A stretch of 64,000 nt of DNA from CAYJPV01 sp964372095 (GTDB lineage Bacteria > Acidobacteriota > Vicinamibacteria > Vicinamibacterales > JAKQTR01). The stretch's first letter is position 1; every line of letters begins with the position of its first letter. The stretch is from NCBI GenBank assembly GCA_964372095.1, contig CAYJPV010000012.1, forward strand, positions 62,001 through 126,000, given 5' to 3'. The translations under genes and the position numbers were made by a program. Below are positions 34,282-41,855 of the stretch, one piece after another. The notes under the pieces are model-generated. The model did not search any database. It saw nothing but the letters and a program-made list of their open reading frames with translations, and had not been told where the DNA came from.

Positions 34282-35712
34282 CAGCTCGTCCCCCGCCGGC
34301 CCGGCCGTCTCCTGACGCTCGGGTGCGAGCAACGCGACGAGTGCGGCGTGGCGGTACATGTCTGAGAACGTGGGGTAGTTGTAGAGCGTCTCGGCGATGT
34401 GCGTCGCGTCGGCGCCCGCATCCAGAAACGCCTGCCCGGTGTGAATCAGCTCGCTGGCGCTGTGGCCGATGATGTGCACGCCACGCAGCACGAGCGAGTC
34501 GCGCTCGAAGAGCAGCTTCACGAGCCCGCCCGGAGCCCCGACGATCTGTCCCTTCGGGTTCATCGCGTAGTGCCCGCGGCCGGCCACGTACGGAATCCCC
34601 TTTTCCCGCAGCGCCTCTTCGGTGTCGCCGATGTAGCTCACTTCGGGAATCGCATAGATCGCGAACGGCAGGCGCGACGTCCGCAACTTCGGGCCCGGGA
34701 TGCCGTAGGCGTGGCGAATCGCCTGGCGCCCCTGCTCCATCGAGGTGCTGGCCAGGGCGGGGTACCCGATCACGTCGCCGACCGCGTAGATGTGGGGATG
34801 CACCGTCTGGAACTTCTCGTTCACCGTGAGCAGGCCGCGCGCGTCCGGCTGGATGCCGATGGCCTCGAGGCCGAGGCCGCGCGTATTGCCGTCTCGACCC
34901 ACACAGTAGAGGAGCACGTCGGCTTCGAGCACGTTGCCCTGGCGCGTCGTGACACGCACCATCGGCGGCGCGCCTTCCACGCGTTCGACCTGCGCGTAGT
35001 GATCGTTCGACACGAACACCACGCCGCGCCGCAGCAACTCCCGGTGCAGGAGGCCGGCAATCTCCCGGTCGACAAACGGCAGGAGTTCGGCCCGGGTATC
35101 GACCAGCGTCACCGCGAGCCCGAGCGCGGCGAAGATCGACGCGTACTCCAGCCCAATCACCCCGGCGCCAAGGACGACCATCGACCGGGGCATCCGCGGC
35201 AGCCGCAGCACCGTGGTGCTGTCGAACACGATGTCGTCGTCGAACGAGATGTCCGCCGGCCTGTTGGGCGCCGAACCAGTCGCGATCACGATCACGTCGC
35301 CGGACAGGCGCAGGCGCACCTGTCCGTCCACCCCGTGGACGGCAATCGTGTGCGCGTCGAGGAACCGCCCTTCGCCCCGGAAGAGCTCGATCGCGTACCG
35401 GTTCAGCGAGCGGTTGATGAGTTCCAGTTCGCGCTGCACGACGCGCTGCTCGCGGTACATCAGCTCCGGCACGGTGATCGTGTCGGCGATCTCGACCTTG
35501 ATCGCGTCGAGCTTGTTGTGGCGCAGGCCGTACACGAAGGTGGCGCTCTCGCGCAGGGTCTTGCTCGGGATGGTGCCCCAGTTCACCCGCATCCCGCCCA
35601 CGACGTTCTCGCGCTCGACCAGCGCGACGCGTTTGCCCGCGCGGGCGGCCTGGATCGCGGCGCGCTCCCCGCCGGGCCCTCCCCCGAGAACGACGACATC
35701 GAAGTGGCTCAC
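34276..35712 (-). CDS. sthA: Soluble pyridine nucleotide transhydrogenase (SthA-like)
   Basis: A 478-residue flavoprotein disulfide-reductase-family enzyme. The FAD motif VVVLGGGPGGERAAIQAARA is at 7-26, the NAD motif VVLGAGVIGLEYASIFAALG near 175, and a second FAD contact IYAVGDVIGYPALAS near 300. The redox-active CxxxxC of lipoamide dehydrogenases is missing: the region reads GGMRVNWGTIPSKTL. The WGTIPSK form is characteristic of SthA, and here even the first Cys kept in E. coli SthA is replaced. It should exchange hydride between NADPH and NAD. GTG at 35712 is chosen (GAGGGAG ahead, homology begins there). Confidence 0.88.
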   Translation of the reverse strand: MSHFDVVVLGGGPGGERAAIQAARAGKRVALVERENVVGGMRVNWGTIPSKTLRESATFVYGLRHNKLDAIKVEIADTITVPELMYREQRVVQRELELINRSLNRYAIELFRGEGRFLDAHTIAVHGVDGQVRLRLSGDVIVIATGSAPNRPADISFDDDIVFDSTTVLRLPRMPRSMVVLGAGVIGLEYASIFAALGLAVTLVDTRAELLPFVDREIAGLLHRELLRRGVVFVSNDHYAQVERVEGAPPMVRVTTRQGNVLEADVLLYCVGRDGNTRGLGLEAIGIQPDARGLLTVNEKFQTVHPHIYAVGDVIGYPALASTSMEQGRQAIRHAYGIPGPKLRTSRLPFAIYAIPEVSYIGDTEEALREKGIPYVAGRGHYAMNPKGQIVGAPGGLVKLLFERDSLVLRGVHIIGHSASELIHTGQAFLDAGADATHIAETLYNYPTFSDMYRHAALVALLAPERQETAGPAGDELL

Positions 35713-35788
35713 GCGGACTCCCTCACCTGACGGCCCGCCTGAGAAGATACCAGATTGCCGGCACGATGCCCATCGACGCCTCGCGCCA

Positions 35789-36235
35789 TCACGCCGGCGA
35801 ACGGATGGGGCGCTGCCGGTCCCAATGCCGCGTCCTGGCGGCGGCCATGAACCGGTCGGTGTCGCCGACATCCACCACTCCGGCATCGCGTCCCACGTTC
35901 GCGCTCTTCAGGAGCGCCTGGCCGCCTGAGTCGACGGCGATGGCCTTGAGATGGCCGAACGCGTCACGCACGAACTCGATCGCGGCACGTTCCCCCGCGA
36001 GTCTCCGCGCTCCCTCTTCGGACAGGATGACGACGAGCGCGTCGAACAGGACCGAATGCGGCCCCTCCAGCTGCGCGTCCGCCGGCACAGTCGAGCCATC
36101 TGCCAGCGTCACGCTCCCGAACGTGGGGCCGATGGTCTTCACCGCAGCACCAGCCGCCGCCGCCGCTTGCGTCAGCTTCCGGATCATCGCGTCATCGGAA
36201 CCATCTGCGATGAGCATGCCAATCGTGCGTGCCAT
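35789..36235 (-). CDS. Stand-alone catalase C-terminal (DJ-1/PfpI-like) domain protein
   Basis: A 148-residue flavodoxin-like domain that matches the extra C-terminal domain of large-subunit KatE/HPII-type catalases: IGMLIADGSDD at the start, then VTLADGSTVPADAQL, a DALVV strand, HLKAIAVDSGGQALLKSANV, and a tail ending RHWDRQ. The catalase core is absent and nothing resembling it lies upstream. The ATG at 36235 has AAGGAG 7 nt ahead, so this is an intact short gene and not a cut fragment. It may act independently or pair with a small-subunit catalase elsewhere. Confidence 0.8.
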   Translation of the reverse strand: MARTIGMLIADGSDDAMIRKLTQAAAAAGAAVKTIGPTFGSVTLADGSTVPADAQLEGPHSVLFDALVVILSEEGARRLAGERAAIEFVRDAFGHLKAIAVDSGGQALLKSANVGRDAGVVDVGDTDRFMAAARTRHWDRQRPIRSPA

Positions 36236-36377
36236 GTGCGTCTCCTTCGTCAGGCCAATGCCCGGTGAGCCGACAGTGTCCCATGGGCACGGTCCCGGTC
36301 CCTGTGCCGGATCGCACATCGCGTCCGATGTGCCGGACGGAACAGACACCCGCGGATGGGACGCGCATACTCGAGGC

Positions 36378-36590
36378 ATGAGAGAGCATCCCAGGTTGCG
36401 AGGAGTGAAGAAGGCCACCGTCGGCCGCGCGGGAGCCGATCAGGACAGCCGCAAGGGCGCGACCGAGGAGAACCGCCCTGGTCCCGCACGGTCACGCCAT
36501 CCCGGCCTGGACGAGAACGGGCTGCCCAACGACGCGGTGGCCATCGCCCAGGACAGAGAGGGTGCGAACGCGGACAAGTCACAGTCGTAG
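36378..36590 (+). CDS. Small hydrophilic, probably disordered protein
   Basis: A 70-residue protein rich in Arg, Gly, Asp and Asn. The C-terminal part, LDENGLPNDAVAIAQDREGA, looks like a short conserved motif shared by small stress-associated bacterial proteins, but I cannot name the family. No strong ribosome-binding site is seen (GAGG is too close to the ATG). It is convergent with the response regulator, 9 bp apart, and divergent from the catalase-domain gene. Function unknown. Confidence 0.5.
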   Translation: MREHPRLRGVKKATVGRAGADQDSRKGATEENRPGPARSRHPGLDENGLPNDAVAIAQDREGANADKSQS

Positions 36591-36599
36591 GCGTGCGGC

Positions 36600-37181
36600 T
36601 CACGAGCCGAACCTGAAGCAGTCAGCTCTCGAGGGCCGTACTCCCGGTTCGTGTGTGAGGGCGTCAGCAAACCGGACCTGCAATCCAAGCAGGGCCGCCG
36701 CATCGGCTGTGTCCGGCCGCTGTTCCGCGTACACGTGGTGCCACGCGTCGACGACGTCGCACACCCGCTCCCGGCCAACCCAGTAGTCGCCCTCGGCGAC
36801 CGCCCTGACGCACTCGTAGCGCGCTGACGGCAACACGTTCTTGGGCAGGATGCCACGCGCGCCAAGCACCAACGCCGCGATCGCCTCCTTGTCCGCCAAT
36901 GAGTCAGTCAGGACGATGGTGGGAACGCCCGTTCCGCTGTCCGTCAGTTGCCGCAGCGTGTCGAGGCCGCCGACGCGGGGTCTGGCCAGATCGACGAGCA
37001 TGACGTGAGGACAGTGCGCGCGAACCATCCCGACCGCCTCGGCACCGTTGCCGGCTGCGCCGACCACCGAGAGACCGCCTTCCACTGCCAACGCGTCCCG
37101 GAGGGCATCGCGGGACGGGGCGAGGGGATCCACGATGACGATCCGCAGCGTGGGCGGGCCGGAGTCCGGGGGAACAGTCAT
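36600..37181 (-). CDS. Receiver-domain response regulator lacking an output domain
   Basis: A 193-residue protein. The REC domain spans about 12-130: IVIVDPLAPSRDALRDAL, the phospho-acceptor Asp in HVMLVDLARPRVGG, the switch Thr in TIVLTDS, and the Lys in GILPKN. The acidic pocket has only one Asp (VDP instead of VDD), which may weaken magnesium binding. The sequence resembles NarL-type receivers, but the expected LuxR helix-turn-helix is missing: after residue 130 only about 60 non-conserved residues remain. It may act by protein-protein contact. Its promoter carries the same Crp-type site as the kai operon. Confidence 0.85.
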   Translation of the reverse strand: MTVPPDSGPPTLRIVIVDPLAPSRDALRDALAVEGGLSVVGAAGNGAEAVGMVRAHCPHVMLVDLARPRVGGLDTLRQLTDSGTGVPTIVLTDSLADKEAIAALVLGARGILPKNVLPSARYECVRAVAEGDYWVGRERVCDVVDAWHHVYAEQRPDTADAAALLGLQVRFADALTHEPGVRPSRADCFRFGS

Positions 37182-37205
37182 CCAGGTGCTCCTGTCGAAG
37201 GAGCC

Positions 37206-37250
37206 AGTCTATTGGCCCGGATGCCCTGGCTGCTGTTCACAATTGGACAC
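37206..37250 (-). promoter_or_regulatory. Response-regulator promoter with class II Crp/Fnr-type site
   Basis: CTGTTCACAATTGGACAC (37233-37250) differs from the kai site at two positions in one half. The minus-strand TAGACT (37206-37211) lies 33 bp from the site centre, the same distance as at the kai promoter, which puts the site at about -41.5. No -35 box is present. Confidence 0.65.
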
Positions 37251-37286
37251 TCCCCGATGGAGGCGCCGGGTCGGATTCGGAGACGG

Positions 37287-37357
37287 TAGGAAGTAGTCAG
37301 TAGCCGAACGCCGATGGCCGAGAGCCGACCGCCGATGGCCGCTGGCCGAGCGTCGAG
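37287..37357. repeat. Degenerate heptad array (NGCCGAN) next to a TAGGAAG-type unit
   Basis: Eight in-phase heptads run from 37302 to 37357: AGCCGAA, CGCCGAT, GGCCGAG, AGCCGAC, CGCCGAT, GGCCGCT, GGCCGAG, CGTCGAG. The consensus NGCCGAN is the reverse complement of the ATCGGCT family at 23.6 and 50.4 kb. Immediately before it, GTAGGAAGTAG (37287-37297) is the reverse complement of the TACTTCC family at 50.4 kb. The composite therefore repeats the 50.4-kb order on the opposite strand. The rest of the 364-bp intergenic space holds the two promoters listed here. Confidence 0.85.
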
Positions 37358-37382
37358 GCAGCGTGTTGTCGCGGCAGCGTGT

Positions 37383-37411
37383 TTGACAAAACTGATACAG
37401 CGCGAATAATG
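37383..37411 (+). promoter_or_regulatory. Sigma70-type promoter of the cNMP-GspE gene, with upstream direct repeats
   Basis: TTGACA (37383-37388) is followed at 16-17 bp by AATAAT/ATAATG (37405-37411). The predicted leader is about 130 nt long and GC-rich. Two copies of GGCAGCGTGTT with a 16-bp period (37357-37367, 37373-37383) end at the -35 box and could be an activator or repressor site. Confidence 0.6.
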
Positions 37412-37545
37412 GGCCCTGTCACACGCCCCGGGCAGATCCCAGATGCCCCGACGCGGGGTCATCCACTGGCGGGCACGGTCGCGGGAACATCCCGGCCACA
37501 GCGACCGGGGCCGGCGGGTTCGGAAGCGGATGCGGGTGGTCCACG

Positions 37546-39558
37546 ATGATCTGCTCACTGTCGGAAGTGCCGCTCTTTGCCGGCCTGTCGCGGTCCCAGG
37601 TCGCCGAACTTGAACGGCACATGCGGCCGGTCGAGTTTGCGCCGCAGACGCTGATCGTGCGCAGGGGGGACCCGGCCGACGCGGCGTTCCTGGTCCTCTC
37701 GGGGCTGGTCGCCGTACGCCAGCACGACGCGGGCTCCGGCGTGGACTTCCTGCTTCGGGAACTCGGTCCCGGCGAGATGTTCGGCGAGATGGCCATCCTG
37801 ACGAGAGGCCCTCGCACCTCATCGGTGGTTGCCGTTCAGCAGACGACCTGCGCCGTGTTGCCACGGGCGGAGTTCGAACGCACGATGCGCGAACAGCCCG
37901 AATTCGCCCTGGCCATGACCGCGATGCTCGCCGAGCGCCTCGATCGTTCGAGCCAGCGCGCTGGGATCGACTTCGTCAACCTGGCCCGCGTCCGTCTGGA
38001 TCCGCGCGTCCTCTCGTTGCTGCCGCCCTCGCTCGTCAACGAACATCGCGTGCTGCCCATCGCGTTCCGGAACAACCGGCTGACGCTGGCCATGACGAAT
38101 CCGAACAACGTCGTGGCGCTGGACGATGTGCGGCACGTGATCAAAGGCGTCATGATCGAGCCGGCCATCGTCACCGAGGACGACTTCCGGCGATTCATGG
38201 CCGGTCCGTACGTGCGGGCCACGACCCGGCCGGATCAGGTCTCCCCCGCCGGGAAGAAGCCGCCCGCGACCGCGCCCCAGGCCGTCTGGACGGCCGATAC
38301 CGTCGACCTCCTCCAGTCGGACATCATCCGCGAGCTGACGCTGGAACCCGTTTCGGGGTCGCCCGCCGGCGAGACCAAACAGGATCTGATGATCGCATCG
38401 GAAGACGCGCCCATCATCCGGCTGACCAATTCGATTCTGGGGTTCGGTATCAAGCAGGGCGCCAGCGACATCCACGTCGAGCCCATGGAGCACGAGGTGA
38501 CGGTCCGGTTCCGTGTGGACGGCGTCCTCCAGGTCGTGCAGCGGCTGCCGAAGAAGGTTCAGCTCGGCCTCGTCTCCCGCATCAAGATCCTGGGCAGGCT
38601 CGACATCGCCGAAAAACGCCTGCCGCAGGACGGCCGCATCAGCGTGACGATGGAAGGGCGCGCGATCGACCTGCGCGTCTCCTCGGTGCCTGGCAAGTGG
38701 GGCGAGAAGGTGGTGATGCGGATTCTCGACCGCTCGGGCACGGCGCTCGCGCTCGACCGTCTCATCAGCCACGCGCCGACACTGGCACTGGTGCGCGACG
38801 CGCTGGCGCAGCCTTACGGCATCATCTACGTGACCGGCCCGACCGGATCGGGCAAGACCACCACGCTGTACGCGGCGCTGAGCGAGATCAACGACTCGAG
38901 CCTCAACATCTCCACGGTCGAGGACCCGATCGAATACGACTTGCCTGGCGTGACGCAGATTCAGGTGAACCCGGAGATCGGCCTCACCTTCGCCGGCGTG
39001 CTCCGCGCATTCCTCCGCCAGGACCCCGACATCCTGCTGGTGGGGGAAACGCGCGACCGTGAAACGGCGCACACCGCGGTGGAGGCCGCGCTCACCGGGC
39101 ACCTCGTGTTCACGACGCTGCACACCAACAATGCGGCGGCGGCGTTCACGAGGCTGCGGGAGATGGACATCGGGCCGTTCCTCGTCTCGTCGTCCACCAT
39201 CGCCGTCATTGCGCAACGGCTCGCGCGGAGGCTCTGCCAGGCGTGCCGGGAGCCGTACGTGATCGATGCTGCCGCCGCAGCGTTCTTCGACGTGCCGGCG
39301 GGGACGCAGTTCTTCCGCGCTCGCGGCTGCGATCGCTGCTCAGGCCGGGGGCTCGCCGGCCGTGTCGGCATCTACGAAGTGATGCGCCTGAACACCGCGT
39401 TGCGGCTACTGGTGAGCGCGGGCGCGCCGGCGGAAGAGATTCACGCCGCCGCCACCGCGGGCGGCATGATCAGTCTCAAGCGATACGCGGCGCTCCTGCT
39501 GGCGGAGGGACTCACGACGGTCGAGGAGGTCATGGCGGTCGTCAGTGCCGATGACTGA
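37546..39558 (+). CDS. GspE/PilB-type ATPase with N-terminal cyclic-nucleotide-binding domain
   Basis: A 670-residue fusion. Residues about 5-130 are a Crp-like cNMP-binding beta-roll (SEVPLFAGLSRSQVAELERH, GPGEMFGEMAIL). About 145-215 is a MshEN/GspE N-terminal-like domain (LPPSLVNEHRVLPIAFRNNR). About 290-665 is the T2SSE ATPase with Walker A GPTGSGKT (431-438), Walker B-like DILLVGETRDRETA, and a CxxC...CxxC zinc region (CQACREP, CDRCSGRG). It should power a type II secretion or type IV pilus machine, with activity gated by cyclic nucleotide. No other pilus gene is adjacent. The next gene is a nucleotidyl cyclase, which supports the cNMP link. Confidence 0.9.
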   Translation: MICSLSEVPLFAGLSRSQVAELERHMRPVEFAPQTLIVRRGDPADAAFLVLSGLVAVRQHDAGSGVDFLLRELGPGEMFGEMAILTRGPRTSSVVAVQQTTCAVLPRAEFERTMREQPEFALAMTAMLAERLDRSSQRAGIDFVNLARVRLDPRVLSLLPPSLVNEHRVLPIAFRNNRLTLAMTNPNNVVALDDVRHVIKGVMIEPAIVTEDDFRRFMAGPYVRATTRPDQVSPAGKKPPATAPQAVWTADTVDLLQSDIIRELTLEPVSGSPAGETKQDLMIASEDAPIIRLTNSILGFGIKQGASDIHVEPMEHEVTVRFRVDGVLQVVQRLPKKVQLGLVSRIKILGRLDIAEKRLPQDGRISVTMEGRAIDLRVSSVPGKWGEKVVMRILDRSGTALALDRLISHAPTLALVRDALAQPYGIIYVTGPTGSGKTTTLYAALSEINDSSLNISTVEDPIEYDLPGVTQIQVNPEIGLTFAGVLRAFLRQDPDILLVGETRDRETAHTAVEAALTGHLVFTTLHTNNAAAAFTRLREMDIGPFLVSSSTIAVIAQRLARRLCQACREPYVIDAAAAAFFDVPAGTQFFRARGCDRCSGRGLAGRVGIYEVMRLNTALRLLVSAGAPAEEIHAAATAGGMISLKRYAALLLAEGLTTVEEVMAVVSADD

Positions 39559-39577
39559 CCTCGGGTGCGGGGCTTCC

Positions 39578-40579
39578 ATGAACCAGATGGACTTCGAGGA
39601 GCTGTGCAACGGCCTGACGCTGACGGAGATCGTCCGGCTCCAGACCATGCTGTCGGCCGCCCTGGTCAGCCGCTTCGAGCGTCCGGCGGCCCTGGTCTTC
39701 TCGGACGTCGTCAACTCCACCGCCTTCTGCGCGAAGTTCGGCGACATCGCCGGCCGCCAGCTTCTGCAACGCCACGTCGACCTTCTCCACCAGAGCATCG
39801 CGCCATCGGGCGGCCGCGTGGTCGACACGGCCGGAGACGGGGCATTTGTCTGGTTTCCCTCAGTGGACGACGCGCTCACCGCCATGGTGGAGTTGCTGGG
39901 GCAGATCGCCATCGAGAACACGCGTAGGCCGCGTGAGCAGCCGCTCGCGGTCCGGATCGGCATGCATCAGGGAGCCGTGCTGACCGACGGCGTTCAGGTC
40001 AGCGGCGATGCGGTGAACGTCTGTGCGCGCATCGCCGCGTCTGCCGAGGCGGGGGAAATCCGGATGAGCAAGGCCGCATTCCTCGCACTCACGAAGACCG
40101 CCCACCGGCTCAAGTGCCGCCCCCTCCCGCCGATCGTCCTCAAGGGCCTGGACCGCCCCATCGACCTGATGGTGGTCGACTGGCGGGACCGCGCCGTCTG
40201 GCTGTCGTCCGTCCGCCTGGAGACGGGGCAGGAGTTCCCCATCCCGGACCAGGACGTCGTCACGTTCGGCCGGCTCGAGGCTCAGGAAGGCAAGCCCGGC
40301 AACGACATCGTCCTTCGCTGCGGGGACGACGTCCAGAGCCTGCAAATCAGCCGTTGGCATTTCGAGTTGCGCCGCCAGAGCTGCGGATGGGCCATGCGGT
40401 CGGTCACGGCGGCGCCGACCAGAGTCAACGGAACGGATCTGGCCAAAGGCGACGAATGCCCGGTTCGCCCAGGCGATCAGGTCCGCGTTGGCAACGTGCT
40501 GTCACTGTCCTTCGAAGCCCCGCCCGTGCGGCCTGAGGCGGCCGACCCGCAGAAGACCGTCATCCTTCCGGACGAGTAA
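39578..40579 (+). CDS. Class III nucleotidyl cyclase with C-terminal FHA domain
   Basis: A protein of about 333 residues. The cyclase domain (about 35-195) has both metal-binding aspartates, Asp43 in VFSDVVNST and Asp87 in GDGAFVWFP, plus VSGDAVNVCARIA for the transition-state region. Residues about 215-320 form an FHA domain with FGR, SRWHFELR and a later VNG. FHA domains bind phosphothreonine, so cyclase output may depend on Ser/Thr phosphorylation. The start is uncertain: ATG 39578 is taken, while ATG 39551 inside the end of the upstream gene would add nine residues. Together with the cNMP-domain ATPase it forms a likely cAMP circuit. Substrate choice (ATP versus GTP) is not proven. Confidence 0.88.
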   Translation: MNQMDFEELCNGLTLTEIVRLQTMLSAALVSRFERPAALVFSDVVNSTAFCAKFGDIAGRQLLQRHVDLLHQSIAPSGGRVVDTAGDGAFVWFPSVDDALTAMVELLGQIAIENTRRPREQPLAVRIGMHQGAVLTDGVQVSGDAVNVCARIAASAEAGEIRMSKAAFLALTKTAHRLKCRPLPPIVLKGLDRPIDLMVVDWRDRAVWLSSVRLETGQEFPIPDQDVVTFGRLEAQEGKPGNDIVLRCGDDVQSLQISRWHFELRRQSCGWAMRSVTAAPTRVNGTDLAKGDECPVRPGDQVRVGNVLSLSFEAPPVRPEAADPQKTVILPDE

Positions 40580-40605
40580 TCCGTCGTGGGACAGGGACCG
40601 CGCGA

Positions 40606-41655
40606 TCAGAAGCGAAACGCGATCGTCGCAGCTCCGAAACGTGCCCCTGCTGGCTGGGTCTTGTACTCGCGCCCCCAGTACACGTACGAGAACGTGGCCT
40701 CGAACCACCGCGTCCAGAACGACACCCCCACCTCGGCCGCCGGAAACAACGACTTCTTGTCCACGCGAGGCCCGTCCCGGAAGGTATTCCCGTCCAGCGT
40801 GAGGTTGCGCCCGACGAGGTTGGCCCCGCCCCCCGCGAACAGATAGGCCCCGAACTCGCGTGAGGGCGCCGCCCCCCGCCCGGAACCGGGAATTGGCACG
40901 TTCCCCAGCCCGCGGATGAGCCGCTTGCCGAAGTCGTCCGGGAGGTTGAATCCGACCCGGATCTGCGCATCCGCCTGGGCCTGAATCAGGACGTTGCCGA
41001 ACATCGCGCCCGCCGCCGGGATGGCCTCGACAGCCCAGCCAGAGGAGGAATCGGCAAGGCGGTAACGGCGCCGGTGTTCGTACACCAGGTTCAGGATCGG
41101 TTCGTTCTCGAGTTGAGAGTCCCAGCCTTGAGGCTCCGGGCTCCCCGTCATCCGGTGGTAGGCCAGCTGGGTCTCCTCGGCCAGTGACGCAGGTCCCACC
41201 ATGCCCGTGATGAGTTTGGCGCCGTGAAACCGGTGGCCGCTCACATACTGCGTCGACACCGCCCCAAATAGCAGCCCGACGTACGGGCGCTCCTGTGGCG
41301 CAGGCACGCGCCGTGTGAGGTCGTGCGGCGTGGAGATAATCTGGCCCAGTTCGTAACTCGTCGTCCACCGGCCGTGTTCGGCGCCGAACCACTTCCAGAG
41401 CCCGCCCAGCGGGCCTCGGCCCTCCAGGGACACCGTCAACGACAGGCCGTTCGAGTAGTCCCGATCGGCGCCGGCCACCGCATCGTTCTCCCAGCGCAGC
41501 GAGACCGCGCCGTGAGATTCGGGGCCTGGTGACCGCGTGGCTTGCCCGCCCTGGGAGGCGTTGTTCGGCGCTGGCGCGAGGCCGGTGGCCATACTGACCG
41601 GCCAGGCCGGCACGACGTTCAATCCGATTGTCAGGAATAATGAAGCCAGAAACAT
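40606..41655 (-). CDS. LpxR-like outer-membrane protein (lipid A deacylase family, DUF2219)
   Basis: A 349-residue predicted outer-membrane beta-barrel with a signal peptide (MFLASLFLTIGLNVVPAWPV). The family motif WENDAVAGADRDYSNGLSLT corresponds to the END...DRxYTNG signature of LpxR, which removes the 3-prime acyloxyacyl group of lipid A. The C-terminus ATIAFRF ends in Phe. GAGGG lies 9 nt before the ATG at 41655; a TTG three codons earlier is less likely. The usual active-site His and Asp cannot be fixed without alignment, so enzymatic activity is inferred. The 200 bp upstream, shared with the divergent thioredoxin gene, shows only a run of nine G near 41823. Confidence 0.8.
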   Translation of the reverse strand: MFLASLFLTIGLNVVPAWPVSMATGLAPAPNNASQGGQATRSPGPESHGAVSLRWENDAVAGADRDYSNGLSLTVSLEGRGPLGGLWKWFGAEHGRWTTSYELGQIISTPHDLTRRVPAPQERPYVGLLFGAVSTQYVSGHRFHGAKLITGMVGPASLAEETQLAYHRMTGSPEPQGWDSQLENEPILNLVYEHRRRYRLADSSSGWAVEAIPAAGAMFGNVLIQAQADAQIRVGFNLPDDFGKRLIRGLGNVPIPGSGRGAAPSREFGAYLFAGGGANLVGRNLTLDGNTFRDGPRVDKKSLFPAAEVGVSFWTRWFEATFSYVYWGREYKTQPAGARFGAATIAFRF

Positions 41656-41855
41656 CGAACCCAACCCTCAGAGCCATCCCCGTGCGGTCCGGACAGTCGC
41701 AGGCCGGGCTGCACGGGTTCCTGTAACTGAGATGCGGATCTGGCCCCGTCGGTGACGCACAAGATCCCCGCGGCGCGCCGTCACCATCCGCCCCGCACAC
41801 GCATCTTAGAAAGAAGCAGGTTGGGGGGGGGCCCAGGCCCCGGAAGGGAATCGCG

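Noticed and set aside
34276..35712. Dihydrolipoamide dehydrogenase
   Set aside because: The redox-active cysteine pair is missing and WGTIPSK is characteristic of SthA; no 2-oxoacid dehydrogenase genes are near.
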